A stretch of 64,000 bases of DNA from Advenella sp048381675 (GTDB taxonomy: Bacteria > Pseudomonadota > Gammaproteobacteria > Burkholderiales > Burkholderiaceae_B). The first letter of the stretch is position 1; each line of letters opens with the position of its first letter. Under the pieces are notes generated by a model. It was not told the origin of the DNA and did not search any database. It saw only the letters and a program-made list of their open reading frames with translations. Positions 51,822-60,400 of this stretch are shown here, one piece after another. Made by a program: the position numbers and the translations under genes. The stretch spans positions 113,358 through 177,357 of the forward strand of contig NZ_JBLWIS010000006.1 of the NCBI RefSeq assembly GCF_048381675.1, given 5' to 3'.

Positions 51822-53495
51822 ATGGCCCAATACGTCTATACCATGAACCGAGTCGGTAAAATCGTGCCCCCAAAGCGGCAGATTTTGCGTGATATCTCCC
51901 TGTCTTTTTTTCCGGGTGCCAAAATCGGCGTCCTTGGCCTGAATGGCTCTGGCAAATCAACCCTGCTTAAAATCATGGCTGGTGTCGACAAGGACATCGA
52001 AGGCGAAGCTATTCCGATGCCTGGCCTGAATATTGGCTATTTACCGCAAGAACCCCAGCTTAACCCCGATCACACCGTCAGGGAATCGGTGGAAGAAGGG
52101 CTGGGCGCGGTGTTTACCGCGCGTAAACGCCTTGATGAGGTTTATGCTGAATACGCCGAGCCGGATGCCGATTTTGACAAGTTGGCTGCCGAGCAGGCTG
52201 AGCTGGAAGCGATTATTGCGGCAGCGGCAACCAGTGGGGCCGATGACATTGAGCACCAAATGGAAATTGCCGCCGATGCCCTGCGCTTGCCTGCCTGGGA
52301 TGCCAATATCGGACACCTTTCAGGTGGTGAAAAACGCCGTGTTGCCTTATGCCGCCTGTTGTTGTCAAAACCCGACATGTTGTTGCTGGACGAGCCCACC
52401 AACCACCTGGATGCGGAAAGCGTTGAGTGGCTTGAGCAATTCCTGCAAAAATTCCCGGGTACGGTCGTGGCGGTTACTCACGACCGTTACTTCCTGGACA
52501 ATGCCGCGGAATGGATTCTTGAGCTTGACCGTGGTCACGGTATTCCATGGAAAGGCAACTACAGCTCATGGCTGGAACAAAAAGGCAACCGTTTGCAGCA
52601 GGAAGAATCTGCTGAGTCTGCCCGCCAGAAAACCATCAAGAAAGAATTGGAATGGGTGCGCCAGAATCCCAAGGGACGCCAGGCAAAATCGAAGGCACGT
52701 TTGGCCCGCTTCGAGGAGCTGTCTTCACATGAATACCAGAAGCGCAATGAAACCCAGGAAATCTTTATTCCAGTAGCAGAGCGTCTGGGCAATGAAGTGA
52801 TTGAATTTGTAAACGTCAGTAAGGCCTTTGGTGACCGCCTGCTGATAGATAACTTGAGCTTTAAGGTGCCACCAGGTGCCATCGTAGGTATTATTGGTCC
52901 TAACGGTGCCGGTAAATCTACCCTGTTCCGAATGATTGTCGGTCAAGAGCAGCCCGATTCCGGAGAGGTCAAGATAGGTCAAACGGCCAATATCTCTTTT
53001 GTGGACCAGTCGCGCGAAGCCCTGAGTAATGATAAAAACGTGTTTGATTTCATTTCCAATGGTGCAGACTTGCTAACAGTCGGCAAATTTGAAATGCCTG
53101 CCCGTGCTTATCTGGGACGTTTTAACTTCAAGGGTTCTGACCAGAATAAGATGGTCGGGCAATTGTCGGGGGGGGAACGTGGACGCTTGCACTTGGCAGC
53201 CACGCTGATCAAGGGCGGCAATGTTTTGCTGCTTGATGAACCATCCAACGACCTTGATGTGGAAACCTTGCGTGCCCTGGAAGATGCATTGCTGGAGTTC
53301 GCGGGCAGTGTGATGGTCATTAGCCATGATCGCTGGTTCCTGGACCGGATCGCGACCCATATTTTGGCTTTTGAAGGAGATTCGCAGGTTGTGTTTTTTG
53401 ATGGCAACTATCAGGAATATGAAGCAGACAAAAAACGTCGCCTGGGTGAGGAAGGAGCTAAACCCAAGCGAATTCGCTATAAAGCATTGAAGTAA
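51822..53495 (+). CDS. ettA: Energy-dependent translational throttle protein EttA
   Basis: The 557-residue ABC-F protein starts M-A-Q-Y-V-Y-T-M-N-R-V-G-K-I-V-P-P-K, very like E. coli EttA (555 residues). It has two nucleotide-binding cassettes with Walker A G-L-N-G-S-G-K-S-T and G-P-N-G-A-G-K-S-T, and signatures L-S-G-G-E-K-R-R-V and L-S-G-G-E-R-G-R-L. EttA binds the ribosomal E site and restrains the first peptide bond when ATP is low. The open frame runs 90 bases further upstream, but the family start is at 51822. Confidence 0.95.
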   Translation: MAQYVYTMNRVGKIVPPKRQILRDISLSFFPGAKIGVLGLNGSGKSTLLKIMAGVDKDIEGEAIPMPGLNIGYLPQEPQLNPDHTVRESVEEGLGAVFTARKRLDEVYAEYAEPDADFDKLAAEQAELEAIIAAAATSGADDIEHQMEIAADALRLPAWDANIGHLSGGEKRRVALCRLLLSKPDMLLLDEPTNHLDAESVEWLEQFLQKFPGTVVAVTHDRYFLDNAAEWILELDRGHGIPWKGNYSSWLEQKGNRLQQEESAESARQKTIKKELEWVRQNPKGRQAKSKARLARFEELSSHEYQKRNETQEIFIPVAERLGNEVIEFVNVSKAFGDRLLIDNLSFKVPPGAIVGIIGPNGAGKSTLFRMIVGQEQPDSGEVKIGQTANISFVDQSREALSNDKNVFDFISNGADLLTVGKFEMPARAYLGRFNFKGSDQNKMVGQLSGGERGRLHLAATLIKGGNVLLLDEPSNDLDVETLRALEDALLEFAGSVMVISHDRWFLDRIATHILAFEGDSQVVFFDGNYQEYEADKKRRLGEEGAKPKRIRYKALK

Positions 53496-53650
53496 ATTTC
53501 AGTTGGTGTCAAAATCTCTTGGTATTAGTATATTGATACAATTTAAACAGTAAAAATATAGCTAAAACGGTGGAATTTTGAGAACCTGTCAGCAACAGGA
53601 TAATGTTTTAACCATTGAGTATCTGGCCAATGCCTTAAGGAGTTTAAGAA

Positions 53651-53863
53651 ATGAATACACAAAAAGTAAGTAAAGTAATGCTGGTTGCGGTTGTTGCAGC
53701 GGTGTTAACCGGTTGTGGCAATATGAGCACACGCGATAAAAGCACTATTGGTGGTGCAGCCATTGGTGGTGTCGCTGGTGCTGTGCTTACTGGTGGCAGC
53801 GGTTGGGGTACCGTCGGTGGTGCCGCAGTGGGTGGCGTTATTGGTAACCAGGTTGGTAAATAA
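53651..53863 (+). CDS. Glycine-zipper lipoprotein (OsmB-like)
   Basis: The 70-residue protein has a lipobox V-L-T-G-C-G (Cys near residue 22) and a glycine-zipper region rich in G-G-A-A-I-G-G-V-A-G-A. OsmB, of similar form, is an outer-membrane lipoprotein induced by osmotic stress. The zipper may let it insert in or span the membrane. TAAGGAG precedes the ATG, and a strong terminator lies after it, so it is its own unit. Confidence 0.9.
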   Translation: MNTQKVSKVMLVAVVAAVLTGCGNMSTRDKSTIGGAAIGGVAGAVLTGGSGWGTVGGAAVGGVIGNQVGK

Positions 53864-53916
53864 GCCCCTATAAATACGCTGTGAACCGGTACTTTGGATT
53901 TGCCGGTATCAAGCCC

Positions 53917-53952
53917 AAAACCCGAACATTTACGGATGTTCGGGTTTTTTTT
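53917..53952 (+). terminator. Terminator after the glycine-zipper lipoprotein
   Basis: AACCCGAACAT pairs perfectly with ATGTTCGGGTT around six bases and is followed by a run of T's. Confidence 0.92.
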
Positions 53953-54160
53953 ATGGGGGGCTGTTTGTGAAAAGTGTGGTTGATTTCACTGACAATGTTA
54001 AGAATTGATAAAAGAAGATTTTTTTGTGTAACAAAGAAGGGTGAGTACTTATTGAAAGATAACCATGCTTAACAATTTTTTTCAGAGCTTTTTTAAAAAA
54101 CTGTCATATAAGGATGATTTGTATTCGTTGTATTGATTGAAATTTGATTTAATCAAAACA

Positions 54161-54171
54161 TTTTTTTTTTT
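54161..54171. repeat. Poly-T tract, 11 bases
   Basis: An uninterrupted run of 11 T's, 269 bases before the adhesin start, followed by poly-A blocks. Such tracts can slip during replication. Confidence 0.7.
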
Positions 54172-54439
54172 AATAAAAATAAAAAAAATAAATCAGCCAA
54201 ATGATATTGGCTTAATTGTGAAGTATTGCAAATTGAATTATCTGTTTATATTTACTACAGTCGATCCCTTAACATGCCTATAACAAGTTGTTTTCATTAT
54301 GAAATTACTCTTGGCATGGGCATTGCTAATGTTCAAGATGCTGGCTTAATTTGGGTTAGTTTCCAACTGAAATAATTTTAATTTACAGTTCAAACCAACC
54401 AATCGTGTCGGCAGATATACATATTTGAAAGGATCGGTT

Positions 54440-57400
54440 GTGAATCGTATTTATAAAAGCATTTGGAATGAGCAAACAGGTACCTATGTCGCTGTTTCAG
54501 AAAACGTTAAGGCAAAAGGCAAGCGTAGCGGATCATCTTTGCTGGTTGGGACGCTTTTGGCTGTGACTGTGGGGGCTTCAGCACAGGCACAGACTATTAC
54601 TGTAGGGGATAATGCTCCTGTCACAGGAAATATAATTGAGTTTTCAAGTGGTAGCGGAACGATCAGTGGTTTAAACGGCTCATTTGATATTTCACAACTC
54701 AATAATGCGAATTTGGCGGTAACAGCAGGACAGTTGAATACTGTTAATCAGGCAGTGATTGCAAATACTAGTGATGTTGCAACGCTAGAAGGTCGTGTGT
54801 CAACGGCAGAAGGCGAGATCGATACCCTGCAAACTGGCTTAGGTACTGCCAATACCAATATCTCTGGTCTAACCTCCCGCGTGTCAACAGCTGAAGGCGA
54901 GATTGATACTTTGCAAACTGGTTTAGGGACTGCCAACACCAACATTTCCGGCCTAACAACCCGTATGTCAACGGCTGAAGGTACTATTGCATCACAGGGA
55001 ACCCGTCTGACGGCAGCGGAAGGAAATATTACAATCCTACAAACAAAATTATCCGATTTGGGCGTTTCAGATACTACGCCAGGCATCAAATATTTCCGTG
55101 TCAATTCAGATAAAGCAGATGCTTCAGCGACGGGTGTTGATAGTGTCGCCATTGGCCCTCAGGTGCTAGCTTCGGGCTTAAATAGTGTTGCACTTGGCTT
55201 TATGACTCAGGCGCAAGCGGAAAATAGCTTTGCGGCAGGTTTTAAGGCAATCGCTACATCAACCGGTGCTATTGCGCTTGGAGAAGAAGCCAATGCAAAT
55301 GCAGAAAACGCTTTCGCTGCAGGTACGGGGGCAGAGGTAACAGCAGAAGGTACTGACGCCATTGCGTTTGGTTCAGGTGCTAAAGCGGGTGGCGCTGCAC
55401 CTGGTGCTGGTGGTGAGGCTGCCGTATCAATTGGTCGTGATAGCCTAGCCAGCGGTACTAGTTCGGTGGCATTGGGTGATGCGGCCAAGGCGGCAGCAGG
55501 TAACGCGACGGCATTGGGTGGTGGGGCACAGGCTAATGCTGGCAACAGTATTGCGATAGGTAGTGCGAAAGCCGAGGCGGCCAATGCTTTTGCAGCCGGT
55601 AATGGCGCTTATGCAGGTTCAGTAGGTGGTATTGCACTGGGTACTGGAGCGGGAGTGGGTACTGTAAGTACGACTTCTGACGATAGAACCGATCATATCG
55701 CCATTGGCACCAACGCAGGGCAAAGATCAGCAGGAGGCCAGAACCTGGCAGTCGGCGCCAATGCCGGCTCAGATATAAGCGGTTACTGGAACGTGGCTAT
55801 TGGTAGTGGGGCAGGATCCAATTTAGGTGGGAACTCAAACGTTTCGATTGGTGAGTTGGCGAATAACGGAGCAGGTATTACTGAACATGCGGTTGCTATT
55901 GGCGGTAACACCAAGGCAGATACGGATGCCGTATCAATTGGATACGATGCGTCTTCTGAAGATACTGGTGTTGCCCTTGGTTCGCAGTCAACAGCAGCTG
56001 CAGGAGCAGTAGCTATAGGTCGAAATACGACTGCAGAAGGCGGAAGTGTAGCGCTTGGTATCGGCTCGTATGCACGTGCTACCGATGCTGAGGGAGTGGG
56101 TTACCTGACAGGTAGTGGTTTTACTGATGGTACGGTAGTATCGGTGGGTAATACGAATCCGGCTACCGGTCAACGTACAACACGTCGTATTGTGAATGTG
56201 GCTGATGGGTCTCAGGATTATGATGTGGTAAACGTTCGTCAGTTGAAAGGCGCTCAGCAGGAAGTTGCCAATTTGGTTGGTGGCAATGTTACCGTGGATA
56301 GTAATGGTGCTTTTGGTGGTTACGTTATTGAACTTGAGGATACATCAGGCGTTAAACATCAATACAAAACAGTGGCCGAAGCAATTAATGCTGTTTCTAG
56401 CGGTGCGATCAGTGTGCTTCCCGGTGATGCGGTTATTTACAATCCAAATGGTACTGTGACGGTTGCAAATGGTGTGCTTCAGGGTGATGCTGTTAACGTG
56501 GCTCAGCTAGAGAAGGCTATTGCGGAGAATGGCGTTAGATACTTTAGTGTCAACTCTGACAATCCTCTTAATCGGGATAATACACAGGCGACCGGTATTG
56601 ACTCGATCGCGATTGGTCCTGATTCACATGCTTTACAAACCTCATCTTTGGCTGCTGGTCATTTGGCACGTGCGGCAGGCGAACAGAGTGTTGCAATCGG
56701 CCATTCGGTTGAAGCACATGCTGCTAATTCCACGGTGGTAGGTAACCACAGTCAAGCCTATCATGAGGGTGGCGTGGCAATTGGAGAGGATGCGGAAAGT
56801 CATGGAGAAAACTCCATTGTGATGGGTACGGGAGCACGTTCTCATCCGAAAACAGCGGGTGCCGCACCGAATAATACGATTGTGATTGGTACGAGCGCGG
56901 AAGCCACTGCAGATAATGGCATCGCTATTGGTCAGGATGCTGAAACTATTCAGCTGCGTGGTATAGCCCAAGGTTATAAGGCTTATTCATCAGCCGATGA
57001 TGCGATGGCTTTTGGTAGTAATTCTTTGGCTAGTGGTGTGAGCTCCCAAGCCAGTGGTACTAATGCTGTGGCTAGTGGCCTGAATGCCCAGGCCAGCGGT
57101 ACGGATGCCAGTGCCAGTGGGTTGAATGCGGTTGCTACTGGTACTGGTGCGGTGGGTTATGCAACAGATGGTATCGCCATGGGTACTGGGGCGGTGTCAG
57201 GCTTCAGCGATCCATACAATCAGGATCCAGAGCGCAACACCGCAGGGATCGCAATTGGTAATCTGTCTAAGGCAGATCAACAACATGCCTTGGCGCTGGG
57301 TGTAGAAGCCGAGGCGCGGGCCAAGTCAGCCACGGCTATTGGAGATGGTGCAGAAGCGACTACGTCTGCGGAAAATGGTTTGGCTGTGGGTACTGGTGCT

Positions 57401-60400
57401 CGGGTTGATGCTAAACAGGCTGCCGCTTTTGGTTATGAAGCACAAGCCACAGGCCTTAATGCATTGGCAGTTGGTGCCAATACTGATGCGACTGGCCTGG
57501 ACGCGTCCGCTGTTGGTAATGGTGCTCAAGCCACGGCAGATAATGCTTTGGCGGTGGGTAACGCTAGCAAGGCCAATGCCCTGAATGCGTCTGCATTTGG
57601 AAGTGGTGCTCAAGCCACGGCAGACAATGCGCTGGCGCTGGGTCAAGGTGCCAAGGCAAGCAATGAGGGCTCCGTTGCCTTGGGTAGTGGATCTGTTACC
57701 GCGACTGCCGTTGGTACTTCCAATGTGGTAGTTGATAAGAATACCTATAACTTTGCAGGTGTGAGTCCGACAGCAACCGTGAGTGTCGGTTCTGTTGGTG
57801 CAGAGCGTACCGTTACCAACGTTGCGGCTGGTCGTCTTTCTGAAACATCAACGGATGCTATTAATGGCAGCCAGTTGTTTGCCACCAATCAGGCAGTGAC
57901 TGCCTTGGGTGACAACCTGGATACGGCAGGCCAGAGCATGGCGGATGCGCTGGGAGGAAACTCAAGTTATGATTCTGAGACCCATAAGGTGACTGCAAAC
58001 CTAAACGTACGTGGTACCGACTATGATAACGTGCAGGATGCGTTAGGGTATGTTGCACAGGGTTGGGATGTTGGTGTTAATGGTGAAGTAACCGAGAACG
58101 TAGCCCCCGGTGGTTCAGTTGATTTCAGCAATACCGATGGCAATATTGTTATAACCCGTAATGGTACAGATTTGCAGTTTAATCTGGCGAAAGAAATCAA
58201 GATTGGTAATCCAGGTAATCAGACGGTCATTAACGAAGGCAACATTACGACTAACAATCTTACCGTTGGTGGTGTTACCAAATTGGGTGACAAATTTGTC
58301 GTGAACAACGATAACAGTGTTACTTATGAAGGCGTTGAAATCGCCAATAAAAATGACGGCTTGCTGTTTGCCGGCAATACCGGTGGCAATATTACCAAGA
58401 CCTTGGGTGACACTACGCCTTTGAAAATCTCAGGTGAGCTGGATTCCAGCGAAGCGTCTACGGGTGCCAATCTGCGGGTGGATAGTAATGGTGGTCAGTT
58501 AAACCTGGTCATGGCGCGTAACCTCACTGATCTGGATAGTATTACCATTAATAATGGCCCGGTTATTAATTCCAGTGGCATTAATATGGGTGGAAAGAAA
58601 ATTACCAACCTTGCCCCCGGAACAGATGGTACTGACGCGGTTAACGTAAACCAATTGGAAGCAGTGAAAACGATTGCCAATACAGGCTGGAACGTCACCA
58701 CGAATGCCGATGCGGCTACTTCCGAGAATGTAGCACCGGGTACGACGGTTGATTTTGACAATACCGATGGCAATATCGTGATTGCGCAAGAAGGTACTGA
58801 CCTGACTTTTGATCTGGCTGACGATATTGAAATCGGAAACAGCATCACCGTTGGCGATACCATTATCAATGGTGATCGCATTACGGTTGGTGGTGATACA
58901 ACGAACCAGACGGTGATTAACGAAGGTAGCGTGACGACTAAGAATCTGACCGTGACTGGTGAAACCAAACTGGGTGACAACTTCGTTGTCAATGTCGATG
59001 ACAGCGTGACTTATAAAGGTGCGGAAATTGCCAATCTGGATGATGGCCTGAGCTTTGTGGGTGATGATGGAACCGTGGTTTCGCGCAAGCTGAATGAAAC
59101 CCTGGGCCTGACCGGTGGTGCTACGGGAGCTCTTTCTGACAACAACATTGGTGTGGTGGCTGATGGCACGGGTGCCCTGAGCATTCAGTTGGCTAAAGAT
59201 CTGGCTGGCCTGAATAGTGCTACCTTTACCAATGGTACCAATACAACCATCATTAACAGTAGTGGCTTAACCATTACCGGTGGCCCAAGCGTAACGGTTA
59301 CTGGCATTGATGGTGGCAATAAACAGATCACGGGTGTGGCTAGCGGTTTGGGTGGTGTCGACCTGGCTGATGCCACGGGTGATACCTTGACCAACGCGGC
59401 CAATATTGGTGATTTGCAAACGGCAACCAAAAACCTGACCACAGCTGGCTTGAACTTTGTCGGTAACCAGGGAGATGAAATCCATAAAGATCTGGGTGGT
59501 ACCCTGAATATAGTGGGTGGTCTGGATAATAAGGCAGCGGCTTCGGATGCCAATCTTCGTGTGGATAGTGAAAATGGTGAGCTGCGCATCAAACTGGCTA
59601 CCAGCCTGACCGATCTGGAAAACATCCAGGTTGGCAAGGATGGAGTTGACGGAGTCGATGGCAAGATTGGCGTGAATGGCAAGAACGGTGCTTCTGTGGT
59701 GCTGAACGGGGCTGATGGCTCGATTGGCCTGACCGGTCCAAGCGGTGCCAAGGGTGAAGCCGGTGCCAGCACTAATATTAGCGTCAAAAACGGTGCCCCC
59801 GGTGTTGATGGTGCCCCTGGCACAACCACTACCCGTATTGTGTATACCGATGGCAAGGGTAATCCTCAGGAAGTGGCCAACCTTAACGATGGCTTGAAGT
59901 TTGCCGGTGATGACGGCAAGACGGTTACCCGCAAGCTGAATGAAACCTTGGGCTTGACCGGTGGTGCCGCGGAGGCTGACTTGACTGGCGAAGGCAACAT
60001 TGGTGTGGTCCAGAACGGTGATGGTGGCCTGAGCATTCAGTTGGCTAAAGATGTTGATCTGACTGAGGAGGGTAGCCTGAACGTTGGCGATACGCAGGTT
60101 AACGATAAAGGCTTGGTGGTGCATGATGTTACGGCCAATCCAACGGCAACTACCAAGGTAGAGGCGGGCAGGATTGAACTGTTTGCTAATCCGGTAGGAG
60201 GCCCGGCCAATACTATCGTGATTGATGCTAACAAGGGTGATATCACTGGATTGAGCAATCGTGACCTGGCTTCGGCTGACTTTGCAAAAGCCGGTCGTGC
60301 GGCAACCGAAGAGCAGCTTCAGTTGATCAGTGAGGGTCTTACAGAGACCGGTTTGAACTTTGTGGGTAATGATACAGACCCAAGTAAAGTGATCCATAAA

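Larger units (their letters stand above)
53864..54439. other. AT-rich intergenic region upstream of the giant adhesin
   Basis: This 576-base stretch begins with the lipoprotein terminator and then becomes extremely AT-rich. It includes an 11-T run at 54161-54171 followed by A-rich blocks. No ORF is supported. It must contain the adhesin promoter, but I could not assign -35/-10 boxes with confidence. AAAGGA lies before the GTG start at 54440. Confidence 0.6.

Noticed and set aside
52033..52776. A 247-codon plus-strand frame inside ettA
   Set aside because: It is a shifted frame of ettA, whose own frame has full ABC motifs; the shifted product is rich in Pro, Arg and Trp and not protein-like.
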